Shown: piece by piece, positions 36,344 to 45,497 of the stretch
How the letters are laid out: every line of letters begins with the position of its first letter
Position numbering within the stretch: position 1 is the stretch's first letter
Assembly (NCBI RefSeq): GCF_022921095.1
Contig: NZ_CP095053.1
Coordinates: 2,832,501-2,896,500, forward strand
DNA: 64,000 nucleotides
Source: Hymenobacter aerilatus
Lineage (GTDB): Bacteria; Bacteroidota; Bacteroidia; Cytophagales; Hymenobacteraceae
Reading direction: 5' to 3'
Translations under genes and position numbers: made by a program
Notes under the pieces: generated by a model
The model's database searches: none
Told to the model about the DNA's origin: nothing
The model's input: the letters and a program-made list of their open reading frames with translations, nothing else

Positions 36344-37171
36344 CTATTTCGTCTTATACTGCGCACCCAAATTATCAGAAATCGTACGTACGGTTTCGCT
36401 AAGATATGAGGGTAGCTCGGCAGTAGGTTGTAGCAGGCGCAATAAATACAGATACTTGCGACGACCATCGGCCAACATGTCGGGCGTCACTTCTACCGTG
36501 AAGACGCCAAACGGCTCAAATTTCTGCACCCCTACCAACAGGAAACGGTCAGCATGCAGGGCATCGAGGTAGAAGGCGGCCTGGCGGTCGTAGTCGAAAC
36601 CGGTGCACTGGGCACGGAAATGCTCGTAGTCGCGGGCACCAGTGGTTTTAAAATCGACAATAGTATACGGCTGGTCGGGCTGGTCTACCACCAAGTCGGC
36701 GCGGAGCTTACACAGCGTGCCGGTGGTAGGCTCCGTGAACAAGCAACTGGGCTCGGGCACCCCTACCTCCAACAGCTGGCGCAGCTCGGGTTGCAGCTTT
36801 ACGCCCTCCACCAGCCACCACACCAGCGTATCGTTGAGGCCGGGCTGGCCGGGTTGATACTGCTCGGGCTCCAGCAGGGCCGTATGAAAAGCCGTACCGA
36901 AGCTAAGGGCATTCTGGTTGCCGGGTGTGCGAGGTAGGCGGCCATTCAGCGCATCGCGCAGGCGCGACAGGTCGGAGTTGGCCACGGCCGGCAGGGCGCG
37001 GTAGTCGTCGTAAGGTAGGCGGAGCAGGTCGGGGCGGCGCGCCGGGTCGGTTGGATAAGTCACGGGGAAAGAACGCGAATCGGCGGTAAATAACTCCGCC
37101 GTACTTGATAAACTCCTATGTATACGCAACAGTTTTATCCTAGCGTTTCCGTGCCGTTCTTTGCGTTGCAA
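36344..37171 (-). CDS. RecE-like PD-(D/E)XK nuclease domain protein
   Basis: This protein of about 275 residues resembles the nuclease domain of exodeoxyribonuclease VIII (RecE). Signature residues are H96 in SFGTAFHTALLEP, D159 in LRADLVV, D173-x-K175 in TIVDFKTTG and the Gln/Tyr pair in DRQAAFYLDAL. A GTG at 37063 is a plausible alternative start, because the first 36 residues look non-conserved. RecE-type enzymes usually sit beside a RecT annealing protein in prophages. No RecT or phage gene is present here, so this is an orphan whose role may be chromosomal or defensive. Confidence 0.8.
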   Translation of the reverse strand: MQRKERHGNARIKLLRIHRSLSSTAELFTADSRSFPVTYPTDPARRPDLLRLPYDDYRALPAVANSDLSRLRDALNGRLPRTPGNQNALSFGTAFHTALLEPEQYQPGQPGLNDTLVWWLVEGVKLQPELRQLLEVGVPEPSCLFTEPTTGTLCKLRADLVVDQPDQPYTIVDFKTTGARDYEHFRAQCTGFDYDRQAAFYLDALHADRFLLVGVQKFEPFGVFTVEVTPDMLADGRRKYLYLLRLLQPTAELPSYLSETVRTISDNLGAQYKTK

Positions 37172-37275
37172 GTTGTGAGTTGCCAGCTGTAAGTTTTGAA
37201 GTTTTCACCAGAGAATCTACACCTAGTAGCCGGCAACTCATAACCCGCACTCACAACTCGCAACTCACTGACCTG

Positions 37276-38424
37276 ATGTCATTTCACCTACCGGCGGATT
37301 TGCTTGACCGCCCTACCCCCTACTACCTCTACGACCTAAACCTACTAGAGCGGACGCTCCACATGCTGCAACAAGCCGCCCAGGCGCACAACGTGCAGGT
37401 GCACTATGCCTTGAAAGCCAACGCCAACCTGCCCGTGCTGGAGCGCGTGCAACAGGCTGGCTTCGGGGCCGACTGCGTGAGTGGCAACGAGGTGCAACGG
37501 GCCCTGGACGCCGGCTTCGCGCCCGATCATATTGTGTTTGCTGGGGTAGGAAAATCCGATGCGGAAATCAACCTGGCGCTGACCGCCGATATCTGGTGCT
37601 TCAACGCAGAGTCGGGGCAGGAGCTGGAGGTCTTGAACGAGCTGGCCGGTGCCCAGGGCCGACGTGCCCGCGTGGCGCTGCGCGTGAACCCCAACGTGGA
37701 CGCGCACACCCACCACTACATCACCACGGGCCTGGATGCCAACAAGTTCGGTATCAATCTATCTGATCTGCCGGCTACCGTGGAGTTGCTGGAATCCCTA
37801 CCCCACCTGGAGCTGGTAGGCCTGCACGCGCATATTGGCTCGCAGATTACCAACCTGAGCGTATTTGAGCAGCTCAGCCACAAGATCAACGAGCTGCAAA
37901 CCTGGCTGGAAGACAAAGGCTACCAACTCCCCCACCTCAACGTGGGCGGTGGCCTGGGTATCAACTACGACGACCCCGATACGGATCCTATCCCTGATTT
38001 CGAGGCCTATTTTGCAGCCTTTGGCCAGCATCTGCACCGCCGCGCCGGCCAGCAGGTGCATGTGGAGCTGGGCCGCTCGGTGGTGGCGCAGTGCGGCACG
38101 CTCGTGAGCCGGGTGCTCTACGTGAAGCAAAGCCAGCAAACCAACTTTGCCATCCTCGATGCGGGCATGACGGAGCTGATTCGCCCGGCCCTCTACGGCA
38201 GCCACCACCATATCCAGAACGTAACCAGCACTGCCAAAACCGATAAAACCTACGACGTGGTAGGCCCTATCTGCGAGTCGTCGGATACGTTCGGCAAAGG
38301 CATCCTACTCCCCGAAACCAAGCGCGGCGACCTAATTGCCCTGCGCTCGGCTGGTGCCTACGGCGAGGTCATGTCCTCGGAATATAACCTCCGCGAAAAA
38401 ACCACCCCGGTGTATGTGGGGTGA
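37276..38424 (+). CDS. lysA: Diaminopimelate decarboxylase
   Basis: This 382-residue PLP enzyme makes L-lysine from meso-diaminopimelate in the cytoplasm. I chose the ATG at 37276 (MSFHLPADLL); the longer frame reads through an upstream repeat-like leader. The PLP lysine lies in VHYALKANANLPVL. Other motifs are FGADCVSGNEVQRAL, GLHAHIGSQITN, the phosphate-binding LNVGGGLGINY and the dimer-interface CESSDTFGKG. The Cys-Glu-Ser motif and AYGEVMSSEYN at the C-terminus fit LysA. A carboxynorspermidine decarboxylase is a less likely alternative. No other lysine gene is nearby. Confidence 0.92.
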   Translation: MSFHLPADLLDRPTPYYLYDLNLLERTLHMLQQAAQAHNVQVHYALKANANLPVLERVQQAGFGADCVSGNEVQRALDAGFAPDHIVFAGVGKSDAEINLALTADIWCFNAESGQELEVLNELAGAQGRRARVALRVNPNVDAHTHHYITTGLDANKFGINLSDLPATVELLESLPHLELVGLHAHIGSQITNLSVFEQLSHKINELQTWLEDKGYQLPHLNVGGGLGINYDDPDTDPIPDFEAYFAAFGQHLHRRAGQQVHVELGRSVVAQCGTLVSRVLYVKQSQQTNFAILDAGMTELIRPALYGSHHHIQNVTSTAKTDKTYDVVGPICESSDTFGKGILLPETKRGDLIALRSAGAYGEVMSSEYNLREKTTPVYVG

Positions 38425-38432
38425 CTTTGTCG

Positions 38433-38578
38433 AGTGACTGAGTGAAAAGACGGCTGTCATCCTGAACGCAGTGAAGGACCTTATGCTAGTTGAACGACTA
38501 TCGTAATAACGACTCGTTCACACGTGATAAGGTCCTTCACTGCGTTCAGGATGACAGCCGTCTTTTCACTCAGTCACT
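38433..38578. repeat. Large perfect palindrome, repeat family 2 copy a
   Basis: Two perfectly complementary 52-bp arms (38433-38484 and 38527-38578) flank a 42-base loop. The arms contain GTCATCCTGAACGCAGTG and GAAGGACCTT. The right arm ends at the first base of the stop triplet of the convergent SusD gene. The loop has an inner GAACGA/TCGTTC pair. It probably terminates both convergent transcripts. Confidence 0.9.
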
Positions 38579-40107
38579 TACCGGTCCCACCATACCCGGT
38601 CGCGCAGGCCGTCGAGGGGGCCTTGTTCGCTGATTTGCGTACCGTTGGTGGTGCGCTCGGTTTCGGGGTAGAGCAGGCGGAGCGGGCGCGCCGTGGGGGT
38701 AGGCGCCTGGGGCGAGTTGGGCAGCGCGGCGGGGTAGCCCAGGCGACGGTAGTCATTCCAGGCTTCTATGCTGCTGATGCTGTTCAGGGCCAGCCACTTC
38801 TGGGCAATCAGGCGCTCTATCTTGTTGGCAGCCTGCTCGTAGCTGACGGTGGGCTGGGCCAGGTAGGTAGTCGTAGCGGCAGTCGGTACGTCGAGGTACT
38901 TAAACGATTCGCTGATGGCTGCGTCGTAGAGGCTTTTGGCGGTAGTGCCCGTTAGCCAGCCCCGCTCGGTGGCTTCGGCTTGCAGGAACAGGCTTTCGAA
39001 CGAGCTGAGTAGCACCGAAGGCTGCTGGGCGCTTTTGAACAGGCCGCCGGGCTGGTTGTTGTTTTCGCGCGGACCGAGGAACGTGGACGTATTGGCGCGG
39101 TTGTAGGTGGTGCCGCTGTTGGCCGGCGCCCCGAACACTACGCCGCGGTACTGCCCGGCGCTGTTACGGGCATACAGCCGGGCCAGGCGAGGGTCGTTGA
39201 GGCGTTGGTACTCACCTAGCACAAACTCAGTGGGGCGCAAATCGGTGAAATTGGCTGTGACTACGCCCGCGGCGGTGCGGTAGTATGCTTCCCAGAAGGG
39301 ATTCTGCTTGCCGGCTGTTACGAGGTAGCCGGGCTGCACGTAGGCATTTTCGCCTACCCCCAGAAAGCCGCTGCCTTCGGTTTGAATCTTGGCTAGCTCT
39401 GCTTGCACATAGGAGCCAGTGCCGGCTTCGCTCTGGCGTAGCAAGGCTCGCAGCTTCACGGTGTTAGCCAGCTTGATCCAGCGTGTCATGTTGCCTTGAA
39501 ATACTACATCGTCGGCACCGGGCTTGGGGGCCGTGAGGGGCGCCTGCTTGATATCGGCAATGCCTTCGCTGATGAGGTTTACGGCTTTTTCATACACCTG
39601 CTGGCCTGGTTCGTAACGGGGCGTCAGGCGCACGGTGCCTTGCAGGGCGTCGTCAAATGGCACGTTGTTGTAGAGGTCGACGAGGCGCAGGAAGTGCCAG
39701 CCCTGCATAATCTTGGCAATGCCCGCGTAGTTGGGCGAGTTGGTGCCCTCGGCTTCCTGGCGCAGCAGTTGGTAGGTGAGCAGCGTGGTGTAGCCATTCT
39801 CCCAGAACGGAATACCATCGCGCCCGTCGGTGATGGCTACCAGGCTGTAGGCTTTTTCCTTGGTGAAGAGGTTGGCGCCCTCGTTGGTGGTGCCCCAGTA
39901 GCCGCCCCACAAGGCCCCTAGCTGGTTGAGGGCCACGGTTTCTTCGTTCACGGTGCTCACCAACGCGGCCGGCAAACGCAGGTCGGCGGGGACTTCTACC
40001 GCTTTATTCGGGTTGTTATTAACGTCGAGAAAATCTTCGCAGCCGGTGAGCGCTAGGCTGCCAACGGTTGCCAGCGCCAGGGAAAGCGTATAAATAGTAC
40101 GTTTCAT
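38578..40107 (-). CDS. SusD-like outer-membrane lipoprotein (SusD-like 2 type)
   Basis: This 509-residue substrate-binding lipoprotein pairs with the SusC gene upstream. I chose the ATG at 40107 (MKRTIYTLSL), giving a lipoprotein signal with Cys at about residue 23 (LALTGCEDF). DVNNNPNKA after the signal, the TPR-like IAKIMQGWHFLRLVDLYNNVPF segment and the C-terminal AQKWLALNSISSIEAWNDYRRLGYP motif fit the SusD-like family. It starts 29 bp after susC. No glycoside hydrolase or other enzyme is nearby to suggest a substrate. Confidence 0.92.
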   Translation of the reverse strand: MKRTIYTLSLALATVGSLALTGCEDFLDVNNNPNKAVEVPADLRLPAALVSTVNEETVALNQLGALWGGYWGTTNEGANLFTKEKAYSLVAITDGRDGIPFWENGYTTLLTYQLLRQEAEGTNSPNYAGIAKIMQGWHFLRLVDLYNNVPFDDALQGTVRLTPRYEPGQQVYEKAVNLISEGIADIKQAPLTAPKPGADDVVFQGNMTRWIKLANTVKLRALLRQSEAGTGSYVQAELAKIQTEGSGFLGVGENAYVQPGYLVTAGKQNPFWEAYYRTAAGVVTANFTDLRPTEFVLGEYQRLNDPRLARLYARNSAGQYRGVVFGAPANSGTTYNRANTSTFLGPRENNNQPGGLFKSAQQPSVLLSSFESLFLQAEATERGWLTGTTAKSLYDAAISESFKYLDVPTAATTTYLAQPTVSYEQAANKIERLIAQKWLALNSISSIEAWNDYRRLGYPAALPNSPQAPTPTARPLRLLYPETERTTNGTQISEQGPLDGLRDRVWWDR

Positions 40108-40136
40108 ACAAGCAAAAAACAAGGAAGGCTAATCGA

Positions 40137-43100
40137 TTAAAGTGTCACGTTCAGGGTGAAGCCCACGTTGCGGTAGGGCGGTACCTGGCGGAAGCTGAGG
40201 TAGCCTTCGGTGTTGTTGTAAGAGTATTCTGGGTCGCCGTAGTCGTTGTCTTTGGCCCGGATGGTAAACAGGTTCTGGGCTATTACCCCCACCGTGGCAC
40301 CTTTCACCAGCTTCTGGCGGCCCAGCAAAACGGGCGGCAAGGAGTAGCTCAGGTTCAGCTCGCGCAATTTCAGGAAGTCGGCTTTGGCGGCGTAGTTCAC
40401 TTGGTATGGCGCCACGTAGCCGTTCCAGTAGGCCTTGCCCCCGCTCTGGGTTTTCACTTCCGTGTTGGGTGTGAATACGCCGGGTGCGGTTTCAATCACC
40501 GAGTTGGGAATCACGAAGGGCTGCCGGTCATACTGTACCGTGAGCGGGCTGGTGCCGCTGGTAATCATGCGGTTGGCAATTTCCGAGTACAGGTGCGCGC
40601 CCATCCGCCAGTCGAACTGCGCGGCCAGCCGCAAGCCTTTGTAGTCTACCAACGTATTGAAGCCCATTTGGTAGGGTGGCACCATGGTACCACGGTAGGT
40701 GTCTTGGCTGGCTGAGGAGGGGTAGCCGGTAGTGCCGTCCACGATGACGCGGCCCTGCGGGTCGCGGCGGTAGTCGCTCAGCTGGAGGCTAGGGTAGGGT
40801 TTGCCCTGAATGGCATAGGCCTGCCGGAACTTGTTGACCGAGGTCAGGTCGCCGTATAGCTCCTTCACTTGATTGTTGATGTGGGCAAAGTTGAAGCCCA
40901 GGTTCCAACGCAGGTTTTCTTTGCGCACCACGTCGCCGCTGATGGTGGCCTCGATGATGTTGTTGGTGAGGCGCGCCGCATTCACGCGGGCCGAGCGGTA
41001 GCCGGTAGCCGCCGAGGTAGTAGCCGTGAAAATCTGGTCGCGCGAGTCGGAGTACACGTAGCCGGCTTCCAGGTTCAAGCGGTCCTGGAACAAGCCCACC
41101 TGGAAGCCCGCCTCGTAGGAAGTCACGAATTCCGGCTTGATATTCGGGTTAGGGTACACCGTGCCGGGCAGGTAGCCGGCCAGCCCACCAAATGGGAAGC
41201 CGTTGCCCTGGCTGTACACGTTTTGCAGGGAGTAAGGCGCCAGGTTCACGTTGCCGGTCTTATTATAAGAGGCAAATACCTTCCCAAACGACAGCACGTT
41301 GCTGTTGCGCAAGGCCGGAATGGCCTCGTTGAACACAAACGAGGAACTCACGCCGGGGTAGAAGTAGGAGCGGTTTTCCTCGCTCAGCACCGACACCCAT
41401 TCCTGCCGCCCTGTTAGGGTCAGGAATAGGTAGTTGCGGTAGCCAGCCGTCAGCTCGCCGTAACCGGCCAGCTGCCGGTACTCCGTAATGGAGGAGCTAC
41501 CGGTTAGCTCGCCTACCCGGTTTTCGGGGTTGAACAGGCCAGGCACTACCAACGCCGAGGCGGCAATACCGGTGGTTTTGGTGTTGTCGGCGCGCAGGTT
41601 CTGGCCAGCCAGCAGGCGGAAGTTGAAGTCGCCGAACTTCTTCTCGGCATTCAGAATCAGGTCGCTGTTGAGGCGACGGAAAGTTTCGCTGCCATCGTTC
41701 ACGCTGCCAGCAATGTTGCGGCGACCAGTGCCCAAAAACTTGCCTACCGTGCTGCGCGTGTCGGTATTGGTATTAAATAGGCCAGCCCGGTAAATGGCGC
41801 TCAGCCAGGGCAGCACCCGGTAGTTGAATTCTATCTTGCCGTTAAGGGTCTGCTGCTCGCTGGTTTGGCGGTTGTTGGCAATCTGAAAATACGGGTTTTG
41901 CTGCATGTCGGTGAAAAACGCCGACGGGTTTGCAAACGGATTGCTCAGGTCTTTGAGTTGATGGAATGGCACGTTGGCCGGCATCTGGTAGGCCGTAATC
42001 CAGGGGCCATCGGGCGTGGTTTCGGTTTTGCTGAACACGTAGTTCAGGTTGTAGCTAGTAGTGAGCTTGCCGAACGTGCGCGACCCATTGAAGCGGCCAC
42101 CCGTGCGACGCGTTTTGTCGTCGGGGATGATGCCCTTGGTGTTCACATCCTGCAACGAGAAAAAGTAGGTGCTTTTCTCGTCGCCGCCCGAAAATGACAG
42201 GTCGTTTTGCTGGGTGGTGGTCGTCTGGAATAGGTCCTCCTTCAGGTTGTCAACCGGCGAATAGGGCAGTTGCCAGCGCGTACCGTCGGCCAGGGCGGGC
42301 CCTACCGGGCGTACCTCCCCATCGAAGCGCGGCCCCCACGACTCGAACTGCGTGGGGTTGTACACGCCATCCACGCCCATACCGAACTCATTCTGGGTAG
42401 GCGGAATCAAATACACCTGCCCGAACGTACTGGTGTTGGTGTACGACACCCGCGCCTGCCCACGCTGCCCAGCTTTGGTGGTCACAATCAGGGCGCCGTT
42501 TACCCCTTCCGAGCCGTAGAGGGCCGCCGCGTTGGCGCCTTTCAGCACGTTGATGCTTTCGATGTCGTTGGGGTTGAGGCGGTTGATGTTGGGCACCGGC
42601 ACGCCGTCTACCACGTACAGCGGCGCGTTGTTGCCGCTGATGGAGCGGGCCCCGCGCAGCAGCACCTGCACTTGTGGGTCCACTTTGCTGTCCACCAGAT
42701 TGATGCGCAGACCGGCCACTTTCCCCGAAAGGCCCAGCACCGGGTTCACTACCCGGCCTTGGTTGAGGCGTTCGGATTCTATTTGCTGGTTGCCGCCACC
42801 CAGTTCCCTAGCCGAGCGCTTGATGCCCAGCGCCCCCGTCACCACCACTTCCGACAGCTCCGTTGGGTTTTCATTGAGCGATAAACTCAATGGCGCCGTG
42901 CTGGTGTTCACCGTTACTTCCTGCTGTCCGTACCCCAAAAAGGAGAGCCGTAGTACCTGCCCAGGTTGTGCAGGGATGCTAAACTGGCCATTGACGTCGG
43001 TGGCTGTGCCTACCGATGTTTCTTTCACCACTACCGTTACGCCCGGTAGCGGCTTACCCGAAGCTTGTTCTATAACAGTGCCCGTTACCAAGCGCTCCTG

Positions 43101-43202
43101 CTGAGCGCTGGCCGTAACTGCTCCCAGCATAAGAAGCGAAGTCAGCGAAACCGGTTGCCAAGCTGCAAAGCCGGGCCGCAAGAAAGAATAAAGATGCCGC
43201 AT
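40137..43202 (-). CDS. SusC/RagA-type TonB-dependent outer-membrane transporter
   Basis: This is a 1021-residue transporter. The N-terminal signal region ends near TASAQQ. The carboxypeptidase-regulatory-like domain follows (VTGTVIEQASGKPLPGV). The SusC box is ELSEVVVTGALG and the plug includes PLYVVDGVPVPNINRLNP and VLKGANAAALYGSEG. The barrel ends in NVGFTLNVTL. It lacks an STN domain and no sigma or anti-sigma pair lies next to it. Its order with SusD (susC then susD) is standard. The plug is clearly different from that of the first SusC, so the two pairs are not a recent duplication. Confidence 0.93.
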   Translation of the reverse strand: MRHLYSFLRPGFAAWQPVSLTSLLMLGAVTASAQQERLVTGTVIEQASGKPLPGVTVVVKETSVGTATDVNGQFSIPAQPGQVLRLSFLGYGQQEVTVNTSTAPLSLSLNENPTELSEVVVTGALGIKRSARELGGGNQQIESERLNQGRVVNPVLGLSGKVAGLRINLVDSKVDPQVQVLLRGARSISGNNAPLYVVDGVPVPNINRLNPNDIESINVLKGANAAALYGSEGVNGALIVTTKAGQRGQARVSYTNTSTFGQVYLIPPTQNEFGMGVDGVYNPTQFESWGPRFDGEVRPVGPALADGTRWQLPYSPVDNLKEDLFQTTTTQQNDLSFSGGDEKSTYFFSLQDVNTKGIIPDDKTRRTGGRFNGSRTFGKLTTSYNLNYVFSKTETTPDGPWITAYQMPANVPFHQLKDLSNPFANPSAFFTDMQQNPYFQIANNRQTSEQQTLNGKIEFNYRVLPWLSAIYRAGLFNTNTDTRSTVGKFLGTGRRNIAGSVNDGSETFRRLNSDLILNAEKKFGDFNFRLLAGQNLRADNTKTTGIAASALVVPGLFNPENRVGELTGSSSITEYRQLAGYGELTAGYRNYLFLTLTGRQEWVSVLSEENRSYFYPGVSSSFVFNEAIPALRNSNVLSFGKVFASYNKTGNVNLAPYSLQNVYSQGNGFPFGGLAGYLPGTVYPNPNIKPEFVTSYEAGFQVGLFQDRLNLEAGYVYSDSRDQIFTATTSAATGYRSARVNAARLTNNIIEATISGDVVRKENLRWNLGFNFAHINNQVKELYGDLTSVNKFRQAYAIQGKPYPSLQLSDYRRDPQGRVIVDGTTGYPSSASQDTYRGTMVPPYQMGFNTLVDYKGLRLAAQFDWRMGAHLYSEIANRMITSGTSPLTVQYDRQPFVIPNSVIETAPGVFTPNTEVKTQSGGKAYWNGYVAPYQVNYAAKADFLKLRELNLSYSLPPVLLGRQKLVKGATVGVIAQNLFTIRAKDNDYGDPEYSYNNTEGYLSFRQVPPYRNVGFTLNVTL

Positions 43203-43675
43203 AGAAAGTGGAGAGATGCTCGCCGGAATGCAGTAAGCATTGATGAGATAGGGCTTATGCTAGTGAACAGCAGCGGTACAAATGAGACCCACCACTATTT
43301 AGAAGCATTTTAAACTACCGCAAACTTACACCCCAACTGATATACCTCCTACAGTATTTATATTAAATCTAAATTAAAATAAGCATTCCTTTCGTAGTCA
43401 CGCGATTAGCTCTACACGTCATACTGGCGCCTCTATTATCCCCACGAAAAACACGACCAGTCACACTCGCTTCAGGATATAAGAAGATAGGCCTAGCTGA
43501 CTAGGATGCCGCTTTTCTGAGTCCGACAGGGCTAGTTATAAGAATAGCTTCGCCCTATTTTCTGCTTTCTACCCTACTTATGCTTTACCGCAAGCACTCC
43601 ATTTTCTCAACGCTGGCTTATTACACTACGCAAGCGTTGATGATGCACAACTTCACAAACTCACAAGTTTACCAC
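43203..43675. other. Intergenic region upstream of the second susC
   Basis: About 470 bp between the susC start and the end of the ArnT-like gene, both on the minus strand. It is moderately AT-rich. It contains a candidate -7 box for susC; otherwise I see only short frames without recognisable content and no strong terminator for the ArnT-like gene. Confidence 0.55.
43321..43328 (-). promoter_or_regulatory. Candidate -7 box for the second susC
   Basis: On the minus strand, TAAGTTTG matches TAnnTTTG about 120 bp before the susC ATG. No good TTTG was found at -33. Confidence 0.3.
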
Positions 43676-45328
43676 TTACCAATACAACGTCCATTTGCCA
43701 GCTTTTCTCTGGTATTGCGTGTAGCGAAGCAGGGACTTGCGGTGGTTGGGCAAGTCGCCTTTCACGAGGAGGACGGGGCGCTGGCGAAGGAGGCTGTCGA
43801 GGGTAGGCTCCTGCTGGGCGTCGCGCAGGTTGAGGAGATTCTGCCGCCAGGCGTTGGTTGGCTCGAATTGAGTTTCGCGGGCCAGGGCGTCGTTGCCGTC
43901 GTAGAGAGACACGGGTAGGCGGCCCGTAGCAAAAGCCAGCGACGGCAACAACTCATTGTATATCAGCACGGGGCGCTGCGTGAGGCGACGCTCTTGCAGC
44001 AGTTCGGCCAGGGGGCGACTACCGTTGAACAGCAGTTCGTTTTGCCGCAGAATGGGCTTGGCGGACAGCAGCAGTACCACCGTAAACAGGGCCGGCAGCA
44101 TCAGCAGGCGCGGCGCCATACGCACCTCGTCCCACAGCACCAGGGTAGCCACAATCAATACCACGCCTGCGGCCGGCCAGATGGCCGTGAACGGCGTAAT
44201 TTCCAGCGGAAACTTACCGTCGATGGCCAGCAGTGGCAGCACGCACAGGGCAGCTAGAATCAGCCCGTACAAGATGCCAAAACCACTGTACCAGCGGTGC
44301 AGTACGCCATCGGTGCAGCGGCCCAGGTAGTAGGCCGTGAGCAGCGCTACCCCCGGAAACACCGGCAGCACATACAGCAGCAGCTTGGAGCTGGACAGTG
44401 AGAAGAATACCATCGGCACCACCACCCAGAAAATGAACACGTTGCGCCACTGTTGCGGCACCGTAGCCCAAGGTGTACGCACTGCCTGTGTAATTAGGGC
44501 CGCCGACCACGGCAAACTGGTAGCGGGCGCCAGCACCAGGTAGAACCACCACGGCTTGCTGCGGTGAAAAGTGGCTGCATTGGCAAAGCGCTCCACGGTG
44601 TGCTCGTAGAGGAAATAGCGCACAAACACTGGGTTTTCAATTACCAGGTAGATATACCAGCTCAGCCCTACCAGCACAAACAACCCGATACCCACCGCGT
44701 GGTGCCACGTGAAAGGCCGCCGGGCCTGCTCCCGCTTGAAGTAAAACCCAATCACCGCCATCAGCGGCAGCACAAAGCCCACGGGGCCTTTGGTGAGGAA
44801 GGCCAACCCTAGCCCTACCCAAAACAGGTACAGCGCCCAGCGGCGGCCATCGTGGTAGTAGCGCAAGATGCCGTAGGCGGCGGCCAGCTCCAACGTGGCC
44901 AAGTAGGCATCGGTGGTGACATTGAGGGCCGAGATAAGTACTACGGGTAGGGTTCCATAAATAACAGCGGCGCCCAGGGCACGGGCACGGTCGCCTGCAA
45001 AGAGCAGCAGCCCCACGGCATACACCAAGTACACCTGTAGCAGCACAGCCAGCACCGGTAGCAGCCGCGCGCCCAGGGCAGAGTGGTTGGCCAGTGCCAG
45101 TCCCGCGGCTGTAAGCCAATAGGTGAGCGGCGGCTTATGAAAGTGCTGAATGCCCAGCAGGCGTGGGTGCAGCCAGTCCTGCCCCGTCAGCATCTCCCGC
45201 CCGATTTCGGCGTAGCGGGCCTCGCTGCTTTCCAGCGGCCCCCAGCTGTTCAGCCCTATCAAAAAGGCCAGGCCCAGGGCCACGATAAACAGCCAAAGCC
45301 AAAGGCGGGAAGTAATAGAGCGCGGCAT
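43676..45328 (-). CDS. ArnT/PMT-like glycosyltransferase (family 39/83)
   Basis: This polytopic membrane protein of 550 residues transfers a sugar from a polyprenyl-phosphate donor on the periplasmic face. I chose the ATG at 45328 (MPRSITSRLW). The first periplasmic loop holds the catalytic acidic motif in PLESSEARYAEIGREML, followed by the family HKPPLTYWL motif. Ten or more hydrophobic helices follow, then a C-terminal soluble part (RPVLIYNELLPSLAF). ArnT modifies lipid A with aminoarabinose, but Bacteroidota carry many relatives of unknown acceptor. It is divergent from the SDR gene. Confidence 0.88.
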   Translation of the reverse strand: MPRSITSRLWLWLFIVALGLAFLIGLNSWGPLESSEARYAEIGREMLTGQDWLHPRLLGIQHFHKPPLTYWLTAAGLALANHSALGARLLPVLAVLLQVYLVYAVGLLLFAGDRARALGAAVIYGTLPVVLISALNVTTDAYLATLELAAAYGILRYYHDGRRWALYLFWVGLGLAFLTKGPVGFVLPLMAVIGFYFKREQARRPFTWHHAVGIGLFVLVGLSWYIYLVIENPVFVRYFLYEHTVERFANAATFHRSKPWWFYLVLAPATSLPWSAALITQAVRTPWATVPQQWRNVFIFWVVVPMVFFSLSSSKLLLYVLPVFPGVALLTAYYLGRCTDGVLHRWYSGFGILYGLILAALCVLPLLAIDGKFPLEITPFTAIWPAAGVVLIVATLVLWDEVRMAPRLLMLPALFTVVLLLSAKPILRQNELLFNGSRPLAELLQERRLTQRPVLIYNELLPSLAFATGRLPVSLYDGNDALARETQFEPTNAWRQNLLNLRDAQQEPTLDSLLRQRPVLLVKGDLPNHRKSLLRYTQYQRKAGKWTLYW

Positions 45329-45497
45329 AAGCAACAGAATCAGACTGCAATGTTACCCAAAAAGCCGCGGGTACAAGTGCCTATAGGCGCTAAGGCAGAT
45401 ATCACCCCACCTACCCCAGCAACCGCGACTGGTATTTTACACCAAACTAACTATTTGGCAATTCGTTAGTTCAGTGTCATCCTTTCTGATTCCGCCC

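Noticed and set aside
37164..37265. Repeated GTTGTGAGTTGC-like words and their inverted forms before lysA
   Set aside because: They pair poorly over a long, uneven loop and give no clear riboswitch or terminator; the lysine-riboswitch core was looked for and not seen.
43580..43918. 112-codon plus-strand frame at the end of the ArnT-like gene
   Set aside because: Most of it is antisense to the last 80 codons of the ArnT-like gene.
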